Virus record (IMG/VR): IMGVR_UViG_3300046009_006182
Span: 1 to 34,162 of that record
Origin: a virus
Reading direction: 5' to 3' (one strand)
Length of the DNA: 34,162 nucleotides
Part shown: one piece after another, positions 14,630 to 23,295 of the stretch
Position numbering within the stretch: the stretch's first letter is position 1
How the letters are laid out: the number at the start of each line of letters is the position of its first letter
The notes under the pieces: generated by a model
Databases searched by the model: none
What the model was told of the DNA's origin: nothing
What the model saw: only the letters and a program-made list of their open reading frames with translations
Made by a program: the position numbers and the translations under genes

Positions 14630-15594
14630 CTCGTATTGTTTGGAGACAAAATCTCATTTTTGTCATAATAGAACGTGTTTGTTCCAATTTCAATTATAAA
14701 CTTATCATTTTTTGGATTTATTTTAAATGCGGTAGAAAATGAATTCGTAGACAAAATTGTTACGTGTTCGCCATCCAATTTCATTTCCAACGATTCTGGA
14801 GCATTGTACATTTTTTCATAAACGATGTACATGAATGTCAACTCATCTGTACCGGATAGACGGAATACATCAGTGGTAAAGTTCATGGGGATGCTATCAT
14901 TCTTTCCAGTAGAAAGACTTAGATTACCTATTGAAGATTGAAAATAACTAGGTTTTCCACTTAAATCCAATACGTGTGATTTATCGAGGGCGTTATTAAA
15001 TACAACCGATCTGTAAAAAAAATTCTCTAATTGACCGTGTCCTCCTATTTGTTCGCATCTCTTTATATACTCGTCAGAATTTTTAAAATAACCAAATGTA
15101 TTTTTAAAAAACTCCATGGACGAGAAAAAAAAGTTTGAGCAGTAATGATCCCCGTATGATATAAACATAGACTCTTTTCCATTTTCTCTGGACACTCTTT
15201 TCATATCCCTCAACTTGACTGCGTCTTCTGGAGAAAAATGTGCATCGCCTTCAATATAAATAAATGAATCGTATTCATTACTCAACATTTTCACGGCATT
15301 AGTCAATGACCGATATATTGCAAACGAGTAATATTTTCTGGTTCCATTAGGATGTATTTCATAATAGAATGTTGGAAAATCTCCCCAATATATTGTACTA
15401 ATATTTTTGGTTATAACTTCATTTCTATGATCGTATATAAAATACTTTACTTTATCTTGTATTCTTTCGCTGACTGGGCTGTGAGTAACCAGTGCAATGT
15501 CAAAATATGGAACAAGACGACGCACCGACTCGTATATCATCTCTTCGCTTTCCTTAGAAGCAATATATGCACCCATTATTAGTAGATCGTTCAT
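14611..15594 (-). CDS. GT-A-like glycosyltransferase paralog, 327 aa (tandem copy 1)
   Basis: This is a paralog of the 326-aa gene, with the same order: MNDLLIMGAYIASKE, FDIALVTHSPVSERIQ, YFIYDHRNEVITKN, YYEIHPNGTRKYYSF, YRSLTNAVKMLSNEYDSFIY and YIEGD, then a diverged middle, then a beta-rich C-terminus with FKINPKNDKF and SFIRLK. I place the start at ATG 15594 because it matches the paralog's MNDLL start; the longer frame begins with TTG at 15606. The stop of the 588-aa gene lies 8 nt upstream. YIEGD may serve as the acidic metal/sugar-nucleotide motif. Enzyme class, donor and acceptor are unknown. Confidence 0.72.
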   Translation of the reverse strand: MNDLLIMGAYIASKESEEMIYESVRRLVPYFDIALVTHSPVSERIQDKVKYFIYDHRNEVITKNISTIYWGDFPTFYYEIHPNGTRKYYSFAIYRSLTNAVKMLSNEYDSFIYIEGDAHFSPEDAVKLRDMKRVSRENGKESMFISYGDHYCSNFFFSSMEFFKNTFGYFKNSDEYIKRCEQIGGHGQLENFFYRSVVFNNALDKSHVLDLSGKPSYFQSSIGNLSLSTGKNDSIPMNFTTDVFRLSGTDELTFMYIVYEKMYNAPESLEMKLDGEHVTILSTNSFSTAFKINPKNDKFIIEIGTNTFYYDKNEILSPNNTSFIRLK

Positions 15595-15602
15595 ATGGTT
15601 TA

Positions 15603-17369
15603 TCAATTTGAATTTATATAAGATACACAGTCTGAAGCATATTCTTTGTATAGAAATTTCTCTCCTTCATATACTGATATCGATTTTGTATCCGACGGGA
15701 TTTCATTCCAAGACCAACCATTTGCTGAGTATGTCGTGTGTATAATGTCAAATGTTTCCCCGTTCGATCTTTCCACTTGGATTCTTCTGGTCGTTAAGTC
15801 GGAATGATAGGAATGAGTATATAGAATATATGAATTTGTTCTTACGTGCGTCTTGGTGTTTTCGTCGTATTTGTTTAGATGATAAATACGTGTAGTACAC
15901 TTTCCGTACTTTGGATCAAAACTGCTTATAGAGGTTTCTGTATTCCATTGTGTGTCCGAAAAATCCATATTCATTTCTTTTCCTGGTTTTATCAACATCG
16001 ATGAATCTCCGTTTCTTTTTAAATTCTCATGAACATATACTTCTACAATTTTAAACTTTTTATTATTGTAGTATTTTTTGAGATAATTTATATAGTCTCG
16101 TTCGTTTGATATATTTGGTACCTTTGATAAAAAATCGTCTATATTACAATAAAAATAATGAAATGATATATCTGGAGGATAATTGTTTTCATTATAATAA
16201 AATAATCCATTTTTATTTTCTTTAACACAAATGCGTGGAACGTTTTTGATATATTCTCTGGATTTTTCTCCGAATAGATCATCGACTTCCATTCTTTGAA
16301 AATGGGTATATCCTTGTTGTTTAGCATATCTAATCGCATTGAACAAATTTATCATCACTGATAGACCATGCTTCTGGGATACTGGGACTAAATCGTGTAC
16401 ATAAAATCCGTTTGATAAATATTTCCAAAAATCTACTAAATCTAAATCTTCGTACTTGTCTTGGAAAAGTTGATTTCTACTGTCATATAAATAAAACTTT
16501 ACGTTTTTTAATATTTCTTTATCAACCATAGTGTTTGACACAAGTAAAATTTCGTGTCCATCATTTTTCATCCAGTCGATTGCGTTCAATAATTTGCTTT
16601 TTATTGTATCATTATAAACAAAACTGTCTATTATTGTGATGACTCTTTGTTGAAATGTATTATATATATTAGTTAATTCTTCCCTCATTTTTTCTTTTTG
16701 TTCCAACTTAGAATTATTTGATGTAGTCGAATATATACCAGAACTATGAATTCTATATATTCCACAACAATAACTTGTGTTGCAATAAGATTTTCCGTGC
16801 TTCATCAACTCAAACAGAAATGCCCAATCCGGATATGGTTCGGATTTTATTAAATCCAAATTTATTTTAATATTTCTGTATACTCTACCAAGTGATACAT
16901 AATTTTCTATCAACATATCTTTCAACTCCGCGTCTGGATTCATTGACTGCATCCATCCGCCTTGTGGATGAATAACACCATTTTCCAGATACCTATATCC
17001 ACCGCTATATACTACATAATTTTTATTTGCATCCAAGAAATCTATAGCACTCTGGTAATGATTATCGGCTATCAAATAATCGTCTCCATCCATATATGCT
17101 ATATATTCTCCTCTACATTCGTTCTCAATTGTTTCAAAGTTTTTTTTACTTCCAAAATTTATTTCAGAATTTAATATTTTTATTCTAGAATCATTCTCGT
17201 ACTTTTCTAGCAGAAGTTCATAAGTACCGTCGTTGGTTCCGTCATCTCGTATAATTACTTCCATGTCGTAATTAATTTTTTGAGATAAAATCGAATCCAC
17301 ACACTGTGTTATATATTCTTTATGCTTATAACACATCACTATTACACTCAACTTTTTTTCAAATTTCAT
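15603..17369 (-). CDS. GT2 glycosyltransferase with second YDSRN-type domain, 588 aa
   Basis: Residues 1-230 are a clear GT2 (GT-A) domain: KLSVIVMCYKHKEYITQCVD, then VIIRDDGTNDGTYELL with its first Asp pair near 42, and YMDGDDYLI with the DxD motif at 94-97; W182 in DWAFLFELMKHG fits the acceptor region. Residues about 262-450 resemble the two downstream paralogs: DGHEILLVSNTMVDKE, FYLYDSRNQLFQDK (292-305), LFNAIRYAKQQGYTHF, and the acidic MEVDD (360-364). The C-terminal 100 residues are beta-rich (RIYHLNKYDENTKTHV to SISVYEGEKFLYKEY). I chose ATG 17369, which gives the canonical GT2 start 4 nt after the upstream stop; ATG 17405 is an alternative. It is likely bifunctional. Confidence 0.82.
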   Translation of the reverse strand: MKFEKKLSVIVMCYKHKEYITQCVDSILSQKINYDMEVIIRDDGTNDGTYELLLEKYENDSRIKILNSEINFGSKKNFETIENECRGEYIAYMDGDDYLIADNHYQSAIDFLDANKNYVVYSGGYRYLENGVIHPQGGWMQSMNPDAELKDMLIENYVSLGRVYRNIKINLDLIKSEPYPDWAFLFELMKHGKSYCNTSYCCGIYRIHSSGIYSTTSNNSKLEQKEKMREELTNIYNTFQQRVITIIDSFVYNDTIKSKLLNAIDWMKNDGHEILLVSNTMVDKEILKNVKFYLYDSRNQLFQDKYEDLDLVDFWKYLSNGFYVHDLVPVSQKHGLSVMINLFNAIRYAKQQGYTHFQRMEVDDLFGEKSREYIKNVPRICVKENKNGLFYYNENNYPPDISFHYFYCNIDDFLSKVPNISNERDYINYLKKYYNNKKFKIVEVYVHENLKRNGDSSMLIKPGKEMNMDFSDTQWNTETSISSFDPKYGKCTTRIYHLNKYDENTKTHVRTNSYILYTHSYHSDLTTRRIQVERSNGETFDIIHTTYSANGWSWNEIPSDTKSISVYEGEKFLYKEYASDCVSYINSN

Positions 17370-17373
17370 AGTA

Positions 17374-18177
17374 TTATCTTGCAGAATTATTGATTGCATA
17401 TGCACTTAATTCTGGAGAAAGACCTCCGGTATGCAAGGAAGTGAAATTTTTACACGACAATGATTTGTAACCCATGTTTCTCCATCTAATAGCAAATTCC
17501 AATTCAACGCTCATTGAATTTCTATCATATGTTGTGGAAAATTCGCCAACCGATAATAATTTTTTTGCATGGTGTACACCGGGTCTGAGAGAAAACTCTG
17601 GCCAATTAATACAATACATCCATATATCCGGAGAAATTTGCATTGCTCCAACGTCGTCTAAAAATAAAAGATCATTAACTGGTCTGTCTGGAAAATATAC
17701 CGCTTCAAAAAAATCTCCGATTTCTCGTTTTGGTTTCATATTTTCTGGAAAATTTCTATAATTAAAGCAGTACCCAACATATGCATACTCTGGGTATTGT
17801 TCCATAAGATCGATAGGTTTTCCGATTGTAAAAAGATTATAAAACTGGTGGTCATCTTCTAAATGAAAAACATAATCGGCGTTTGAGTCTAAGATAGCTT
17901 TTCTCCAAAAGTTTAGTACTCTTGCGTGACGATAGTTGTCCGGAAAGGTTTCTTTTTCAAAAAATCTATAAAATACTGGGACATTTGGTATATGGGTGTG
18001 ATAATATTCCAATCCCATCCGTCTTTCTTCTGGAGTAGATGAATCGTCAAAATAGTAAATTTCGTCTATGATATTTTTATCTTGGCAAAATACTCCAAAA
18101 CTTTTTATTGCTCTATGAAGTAATTTTATCCGTTTACATGCGGTCGTTGTGAGTATAACTTTTTTTCCTTTATACAT
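17374..18177 (-). CDS. GT-A-type glycosyltransferase, 267 aa
   Basis: This is a single-domain nucleotide-sugar transferase of GT-A type. MYKGKKVILTTTACKRIKLL opens the first strand, EIYYFDDSSTPEERRMG (39-55) gives the first acidic loop, and DYVFHLEDDHQFY (101-113) carries the DxD-like LEDD. GAMQISPDIW and RPGVHHAKKLLSVGE follow, then ELEFAIRWRNMGYKSL and a terminal LHTGGLSPELSAYAIN. ATG 18177 immediately abuts the stop of the methyltransferase gene (TAAATG), and its own stop is 4 nt from the 588-aa gene, so these are one translational unit. Donor and acceptor are unknown. No membrane segments are seen, so it probably acts in the cytoplasm. Confidence 0.8.
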   Translation of the reverse strand: MYKGKKVILTTTACKRIKLLHRAIKSFGVFCQDKNIIDEIYYFDDSSTPEERRMGLEYYHTHIPNVPVFYRFFEKETFPDNYRHARVLNFWRKAILDSNADYVFHLEDDHQFYNLFTIGKPIDLMEQYPEYAYVGYCFNYRNFPENMKPKREIGDFFEAVYFPDRPVNDLLFLDDVGAMQISPDIWMYCINWPEFSLRPGVHHAKKLLSVGEFSTTYDRNSMSVELEFAIRWRNMGYKSLSCKNFTSLHTGGLSPELSAYAINNSAR

Positions 18178-18789
18178 TTAATTTGGCCTCCATAATCCTA
18201 TACCACCAAAGCCTTGAGAATGGACACCATTTAGTTTCACTCTTCCCGTTGACTTTGTGCATACAATGTTTGTTTTTGAACCTTCATTCAAATCTTGCCA
18301 AAATTTGTACACTTGACCAGCGTAAGTATTTGCGAACATATGGTTGGGGTCTATATCGTGAAATGCGATATATCCTCTATCAGACAATAGAGTCTTATAC
18401 AAATTGAAGTCTCTTTTTACTCCGTCATACGTGTGGTCGCCGTCTATGAATATAAGGTCATATTTATCCGACTGTGATCTAATATTCTCGTACATTTCAG
18501 GAGTCTGAGAATTTCCACAAAAAAATTTCCAATCTTCTCCCCACATAAAATGATGTATAATAGATTCTCTTGGTTCTATATCCAATGATATTTTTTTACC
18601 GGATGATAGTTTTGACATTATCCAAAATGTACTTCCCATAGTACCTATCTCAAGAATATTGTTTGGAGCAAATCCTTTCATCCAATATGAGAATGTAAGA
18701 AATTCCTCATATACTTGCATGAATATACATTTGTGCATTAGTTCTGGGTTTACGCAGTAGTCTACAAGTTTTTTAGGATCGTCGTTCAT
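18178..18789 (-). CDS. Class I SAM-dependent methyltransferase, 203 aa, possibly frame-truncated at the N-terminus
   Basis: This is a sugar O-methyltransferase-like enzyme. The SAM-binding motif I is NILEIGTMGSTFWIM (44-58), the acidic end of strand 2 is ISLDIEP, and YDLIFIDGDHTYDGVKRDF (110-128) followed by GYIAFHDID (139-147) matches the Methyltransferase_24 type. The C-terminus RVKLNGVHSQGFGGIGLWRP is Gly-rich. The first ATG is at 18789; the longer frame uses TTG at 18795. Upstream, a coding-looking sequence (18773-18874) in another frame would extend this protein by about 28 residues if one base were removed near 18790, so the annotated start may be a truncated version. The substrate is inferred from context as the island's glycan. 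Confidence 0.85.
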   Translation of the reverse strand: MNDDPKKLVDYCVNPELMHKCIFMQVYEEFLTFSYWMKGFAPNNILEIGTMGSTFWIMSKLSSGKKISLDIEPRESIIHHFMWGEDWKFFCGNSQTPEMYENIRSQSDKYDLIFIDGDHTYDGVKRDFNLYKTLLSDRGYIAFHDIDPNHMFANTYAGQVYKFWQDLNEGSKTNIVCTKSTGRVKLNGVHSQGFGGIGLWRPN

Positions 18790-18874
18790 TTTCAATAAAA
18801 TTTTTTAAATCTTTTTCGGAATTAAATTCGCTCGGAAGAACTGCGCTCAGTGTGAATTTACTTAATTGGGGCAT
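18773..18874 (-). pseudogene. 33-codon leader frame, likely the out-of-frame N-terminus of the methyltransferase
   Basis: ATG 18874 opens MPQLSKFTLSAVLPSEFN, continues SEKDLKNFIEN, and stops at TAA 18773. It overlaps the end of the ATP-grasp gene by 17 nt and the start of the methyltransferase by 17 nt. Its composition is protein-like and it fills an otherwise odd 62-nt gap in a cluster where genes abut. Loss of one base in the GAAAATG run would fuse FIE to NDDPKKLVDY of the methyltransferase. It may be a frameshift relic, a programmed shift site or a small leader peptide; I favour the first. Confidence 0.4.
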
Positions 18875-20006
18875 ATAGTCGTCTTTTGATTGCTTGTTTG
18901 TATATTTCTTTCATATTCTTATATGATTTACATTTTAGGAACATAAGTCCTATTCTTCCAAATGGACTCTGCAAAATTTCATCGCCGGTTTTTGATAGTG
19001 GAATAAATAAATCTATATTAGTAGAATGATTATATTTTATACCAAGAAAAGGAGATGCTTCGGGCAAAGATAACGTGTGGCGAAGTATGTAATTTTTATT
19101 CAGTTCTTGTATGTCTGTATTAAGTGTTTCTCCAAGAAATGGTGCCGCATAATATTCCGCGTACTTAAACCCAGTAGATTTTTCTATAAGTAAACTATAC
19201 AAATCACCCGGACATCTGCGAGTTATTTCTATGAGTTTAAATGATTCCTTTGTTTTGATAAACTGTGTATGAACGAGTCCATCTTCCAAATTCAATTTTT
19301 CTGCCATTTTTTGTATTTCTTTTCGTATAAGATTTAATGTCTTTTTTGGAAAATCGTACACTACGTGACTTGTATCCACGGTAAACTTATTAGCACTACC
19401 ATCTTCTATTACAACAAAGTCGATAAATATTTTTTTATCTTTTATAAAACATGAATGACTATATAATTGACCTTCTATATATTCTTCTATTATAAAGTTT
19501 TTTGATGTAGAGAAATGTATCGCAGATTCTATCGCAACATTTATGTTTTCCGTGTTTGCATCTTTTACTACGGTTGTTCCTCTACCACTATAAGCATCCA
19601 CTGGTTTAATTATTATAGGACATTTTGAAAAATACGCTTCTTCTTTTGATAAAGTTTGTGGAACAGACAGTCCATGTTTTTTTGCAAAACTTCTGAACTT
19701 TGCTTTATTATTTATTGTTTCTGTGGTTTCCGTACTATCGAGTCCAAATTTTTTAATACTTGTTTTCGTTGCGGTCAAATAAGATAAGTCGTTTGATCCA
19801 GGCACAACCAGATCAAAGGACTGTTCTTTTAACAATTTATCTAAAGCGCATACATCGGAATAGTTGCAGTTTATATATTTTTTTATATGCTTAGAAAGGC
19901 AGTCGTCTGGCTTAGAGCCAATTACATATACATCATGTCCTTTGCTGACAAGAGAGTTATATATAGGAAACGATGATACGTTTGTATCCAAAAGAAGTAT
20001 TTTCAT
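18858..20006 (-). CDS. ATP-grasp carboxylate-amine ligase, 382 aa
   Basis: The product is likely to form an amide or peptide-like bond between a carboxylate and an amine through an acyl phosphate. The N-terminal Rossmann-like part is MKILLLDTNVSSFPIYNSLV to DLVVPGSNDLSYL. The ATP-grasp core has NNKAKFRSFAKKHGLSVP (99-116), the ATP-binding Lys in IIIKPVDAYSGRGTTVV (131-147), FIIEEYIEGQLYS (171-183), and the Mg-binding LIEITRRCPGDLYSLL (258-273). The length fits carbamoyl-phosphate-synthase-like/D-Ala-D-Ala-like single-chain ligases. I use ATG 20006, whose ATGA overlaps the stop of the oxidoreductase gene; ATG 20021 gives five more residues. In context it could add an amino acid or acyl amide to the sugar made by the neighbouring genes. 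The exact substrate is unknown. Confidence 0.85.
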   Translation of the reverse strand: MKILLLDTNVSSFPIYNSLVSKGHDVYVIGSKPDDCLSKHIKKYINCNYSDVCALDKLLKEQSFDLVVPGSNDLSYLTATKTSIKKFGLDSTETTETINNKAKFRSFAKKHGLSVPQTLSKEEAYFSKCPIIIKPVDAYSGRGTTVVKDANTENINVAIESAIHFSTSKNFIIEEYIEGQLYSHSCFIKDKKIFIDFVVIEDGSANKFTVDTSHVVYDFPKKTLNLIRKEIQKMAEKLNLEDGLVHTQFIKTKESFKLIEITRRCPGDLYSLLIEKSTGFKYAEYYAAPFLGETLNTDIQELNKNYILRHTLSLPEASPFLGIKYNHSTNIDLFIPLSKTGDEILQSPFGRIGLMFLKCKSYKNMKEIYKQAIKRRLYAPIK

Positions 20007-21127
20007 GTTATTTTTTCCCATTTGTTGGTTTTTGCTGATCTTGACGCAGCCTCAAAAAGAAGAATGCACTCTTCCGATTCTTGGGAACCAAAAGTTTTTC
20101 TTGGTATATTTTCATTTTTTCTGCAAATTATATCGTCGTAAGCGTCTTCATAGAAGTTTGCGAGAGCTTCTATATATCCAGCGGGATGGCCAACTTTGAA
20201 TCTGTTATATCTGCTGTCCGTAGCAACAATAGACGTTTCCGAACTTCTATCAACTATTGTTGTTTTACCTGTATTATCCGACATTTTTAAATATTCTGGT
20301 TCTGCTTGGTACCATTCGGCACTTCCTTTGGTTCCATACACACGTACACGTAGTCCGTTTCTACTTCCAAGAGCGGTTTTGCTAAACCACATATTGCACA
20401 TCATTCCGTTGGTGTATCGTACCAAGCAATTTACATCATCGACCACTCCTGAAAAATTGCCAAAATTATTTTCTGTCGCTACAATCTCGACGGGAGTTTC
20501 ATTGGTCAATGTTTTGATTATAGAATATACGTGAACACCCAGATCTAGCGAAATAGTAGGAACTATCCCATCAACAAGCCTCCAACTTTGTGGTTTCATC
20601 GGTTGTCCGTTTCTTAAACGCAAAAATCCTTCCTGCTGCATCTCGGCTTGAATCTGGGTAATTTTGCCTAGATCTCCACGCTTAATAATTTCCTTTAACT
20701 CTTTAATCATAGGATAGCAAATGTAGTTATACACCACAGAAAGAAAAGATTTATCTTCATATTCTTTTACCTTTTGCATTTCGGAAGCGTTGCACGTCAA
20801 AGATTTTTCACAAATCACCGGTATACCATGCTGCATAGCATATGCAACTTGATTAGCATGCTGGTCGCTTGGAGTAAGTATAACAACTGCTTCTATAGCT
20901 TCTTTTTCTATTATCAACATATTTCTATAGTTGTCATATAAACGAAAATCTTCAATACCATATGTTTCGGCGGTTTTATTGTTGATTTCTTTATTTCTGC
21001 TAAATGTACCGGCTACTATTTCAAATTTATTAGACAAGTTTATTGCACAATAATGAGCATAGCCAACAGCGGAGTTTAATCCGCCCCCAATAATTGCTAT
21101 TGGTGTTTTATTTCTCTTGGTTTTCAT
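20003..21127 (-). CDS. Gfo/Idh/MocA-family NAD(P)-dependent sugar oxidoreductase, 374 aa
   Basis: The product oxidises or reduces a sugar or nucleotide-sugar with a nicotinamide cofactor. The Rossmann fold opens PIAIIGGGLNSAVGYAHY (9-26), VVILTPSDQHANQV (81-94) follows, and the family motif CEKSL (106-110) supplies the conserved Glu-Lys (EKP in most members). The C-terminal substrate domain includes SLDLGVHVYSI, with the Asp-x-Gly-x-His of the active site, and VYGTKGSAEWYQ. ATG 21127 overlaps the upstream stop as ATGA; a longer frame from 21217 would overlap the radical SAM gene by 94 nt and adds nothing to the fold. With the DegT-like aminotransferase gene nearby, a 3-keto or amino-sugar route is plausible. 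Confidence 0.9.
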   Translation of the reverse strand: MKTKRNKTPIAIIGGGLNSAVGYAHYCAINLSNKFEIVAGTFSRNKEINNKTAETYGIEDFRLYDNYRNMLIIEKEAIEAVVILTPSDQHANQVAYAMQHGIPVICEKSLTCNASEMQKVKEYEDKSFLSVVYNYICYPMIKELKEIIKRGDLGKITQIQAEMQQEGFLRLRNGQPMKPQSWRLVDGIVPTISLDLGVHVYSIIKTLTNETPVEIVATENNFGNFSGVVDDVNCLVRYTNGMMCNMWFSKTALGSRNGLRVRVYGTKGSAEWYQAEPEYLKMSDNTGKTTIVDRSSETSIVATDSRYNRFKVGHPAGYIEALANFYEDAYDDIICRKNENIPRKTFGSQESEECILLFEAASRSAKTNKWEKIT

Positions 21128-23295
21128 AAAAAGATGTAAAATTTGGTATTGTTTAAAACTTTGGACTTTTTGATTTGCTTGTATATGTCGGGCAAACTCT
21201 GAACCGCTGAGGGACATATTACAACATTTTCAATAAAATCTTTGTCTGTCAATTCGGAGTCATTGGCTATTATTTTTAATATTCCTCCGGCTTTTCCAAA
21301 GTTTGTACCTGTTTTCATCCACTCGGACTGATAACCCCTTCCCCAAAGTATAACTTTATCATTTGACTTTCTGCTCACTATGTTCGGATGATAAATTCCA
21401 TTGTTATTCAAATAATTCAATATCTTATCTTCAATTTCCTCGTTTATCTCAAGCCTGTCTCTGATCAAATCGTCTAAAAATACAAAGTTAAAACCGGAGT
21501 TGAACAATCTACCAGCCAATTCGTATATAGCATATGTCATTTCTATAGTTGGAGTTTCAAGCTTGAAGTTACAACTTATTTGTATGAAATTTTCTTCAAA
21601 TCCATATTGCTTCAATAGTTTCACAAACTCTATAAGTTCGTTTGAATGATAATTGTCTTCTGTAAGAATATACTTGATAGTAAGATTTTCTTTCTCTGAC
21701 ATCAGGTTACTATATTTTTTCAGATGATCAAGAACCTTGGTTATTTCTCCTTTACCACGTATTTCCTTGAACGTACTTTGAGTTCCGGCGTCAATACTGG
21801 TCACAAGACGAATTTTGCTGTGACCTATCATTTTTTCCAGACCGTTCGAATATCTTAGGCTATTGGAAAGGACTCTGACGATAGATACATTTTCATTATC
21901 CAATAGCTCTTGAGTTATTTCGGCAAACTTTGGACTTAATGTAGGTTCTCCTCCTCCCCACACAATATGTGTGTTCTTACCAAGATGCTTTCCTTTAGTA
22001 AGGTCGGCAACGATACCATAAGTGTCATACAGAGATTCTCTTCCACCATAATATTTAGGGGAACAATATGAACATTTCATATTGCAGTATGTATAATTCT
22101 CCAGAGATATGTAATTTACCTTTTCTTCTGTGGGTTTTTCAAATCTTTCTATGTATGGACAACCCTCGCACTCCTCAAATCTTTCGGCGTTGATAGCGTT
22201 TTCTACTTCAAGCTTTCTGTCTAATATCTTCTGTAAAGTGATGTCCTTTGAATCTGGCATCAATACGATGTCGCCTTTCATCTTACCGTCGTGAAAGAAA
22301 CGCTTGCAGCACCCTATAATTTCGCGTGGACCAAAGAATATAGAATTCTTGAGGTCTTTGCAGGACAAATAAGAACGGAAACAATAGTCGAGCTTTTCAA
22401 TTAACTCGTCTTTGTTTTCTGTATGCAAGAACAGTGAAGCGGCATACTTAAAACTTGTATTCTTTTTATTATACTTTTTCTGGACCAACGATCTCATATA
22501 AGTTGGGAAGTTGGACAACAGATAATCCAAAAGATCGGACTTGTTATCCGATTTGTTTATAAGATACAAGATTGTACCCAAACATTGGCAGACGATTTCC
22601 TCTTTATTGGAAATAATCAAAGGGTTGTCTATATACAACATTTCCTTGGTTGCTTGAATATAACCATCTATTCGTTGAGTATTCAACGATTTTGTGATGG
22701 AATCTTCGCTCTGAATCTTATCGTATATCTTTGAATCAATAATTTTGATATTATTAGCTGCCAAAAGCAACTGAACTACATATCGTATATCTTCGTGAAC
22801 CCCATCCGAAAACTTTGATGTTTTAGACAGAAGATTTCGTTGGAATACGTAATTGAAAACCTCTTGTTTTTCCTTGAAAGAAAAGACATTTTTTGTGAGG
22901 CTTTCTCTTATGTTATTCTCGTATTTGAATTTTAATGAATGAGCAATAACATCTATTTCCGAATTATTCCGGATAATTTCTATTAAACTCTTCATATGCT
23001 CCGGAACTATATGGTCGTCGTCATCAACAAACCATATCCATCGAGAATTTGATTTTTCCACACCTACGTTGCGGGCTATTCCTGGATACATTTTTTCCGC
23101 AAAATTGTATATTTTTACTCTACTTTCAACTCCTACACAAGAATGTATTTCGTTATTATCTTCTCCGCTATTTATCGCAATAATTTCATAATCATGGAAG
23201 TTTTGATTCTCTATTGTTTTCACCAACGAAAGTATATTTTTTAACAATAGAGTTTTCCGACGATATGAAGGAATTATAATCGACAATAGATTCAT
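21124..23295 (-). CDS. GT2 glycosyltransferase fused to a radical SAM enzyme, 723 aa
   Basis: Residues 1-220 are GT2: LLSIIIPSYRRKTLLLKNIL, an Asn-Ser-Gly-Glu loop near 42, and WFVDDDDHIVPEHM with the acidic DDDD at 91-94. Residues 230-320 are a helical linker. Residues 325-630 are a radical SAM domain: a preceding Cys set (Cys329/330, and CEGCP at 376-380), the cluster motif CNMKCSYC (Cys404, 408, 411), the SAM-binding WGGGEPTLSP (446-455), then SNSLRYSNGLE and VTSIDAGTQSTFKEIRGKG. Residues 645-723 form a small Rossmann-like end (KVILWGRGYQSEWMK, ENVVICPSAVQSLPDI). The extra cysteines could bind a second cluster. It overlaps both neighbours by ATGA. Chemistry and substrate are unknown; sugar modification is inferred. 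Confidence 0.88.
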   Translation of the reverse strand: MNLLSIIIPSYRRKTLLLKNILSLVKTIENQNFHDYEIIAINSGEDNNEIHSCVGVESRVKIYNFAEKMYPGIARNVGVEKSNSRWIWFVDDDDHIVPEHMKSLIEIIRNNSEIDVIAHSLKFKYENNIRESLTKNVFSFKEKQEVFNYVFQRNLLSKTSKFSDGVHEDIRYVVQLLLAANNIKIIDSKIYDKIQSEDSITKSLNTQRIDGYIQATKEMLYIDNPLIISNKEEIVCQCLGTILYLINKSDNKSDLLDYLLSNFPTYMRSLVQKKYNKKNTSFKYAASLFLHTENKDELIEKLDYCFRSYLSCKDLKNSIFFGPREIIGCCKRFFHDGKMKGDIVLMPDSKDITLQKILDRKLEVENAINAERFEECEGCPYIERFEKPTEEKVNYISLENYTYCNMKCSYCSPKYYGGRESLYDTYGIVADLTKGKHLGKNTHIVWGGGEPTLSPKFAEITQELLDNENVSIVRVLSNSLRYSNGLEKMIGHSKIRLVTSIDAGTQSTFKEIRGKGEITKVLDHLKKYSNLMSEKENLTIKYILTEDNYHSNELIEFVKLLKQYGFEENFIQISCNFKLETPTIEMTYAIYELAGRLFNSGFNFVFLDDLIRDRLEINEEIEDKILNYLNNNGIYHPNIVSRKSNDKVILWGRGYQSEWMKTGTNFGKAGGILKIIANDSELTDKDFIENVVICPSAVQSLPDIYKQIKKSKVLNNTKFYIFL

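Noticed and set aside
15595-15606. Longer start (TTG) for the 327-aa glycosyltransferase
   Set aside because: The ATG at 15594 matches the start of its tandem paralog exactly; TTG adds four residues not found there.
21128-21217. N-terminal extension of the oxidoreductase to 404 residues
   Set aside because: It would overlap the radical SAM gene by 94 nt; the internal ATG at 21127 gives the ATGA overlap typical of this cluster and starts right before the Rossmann fold.
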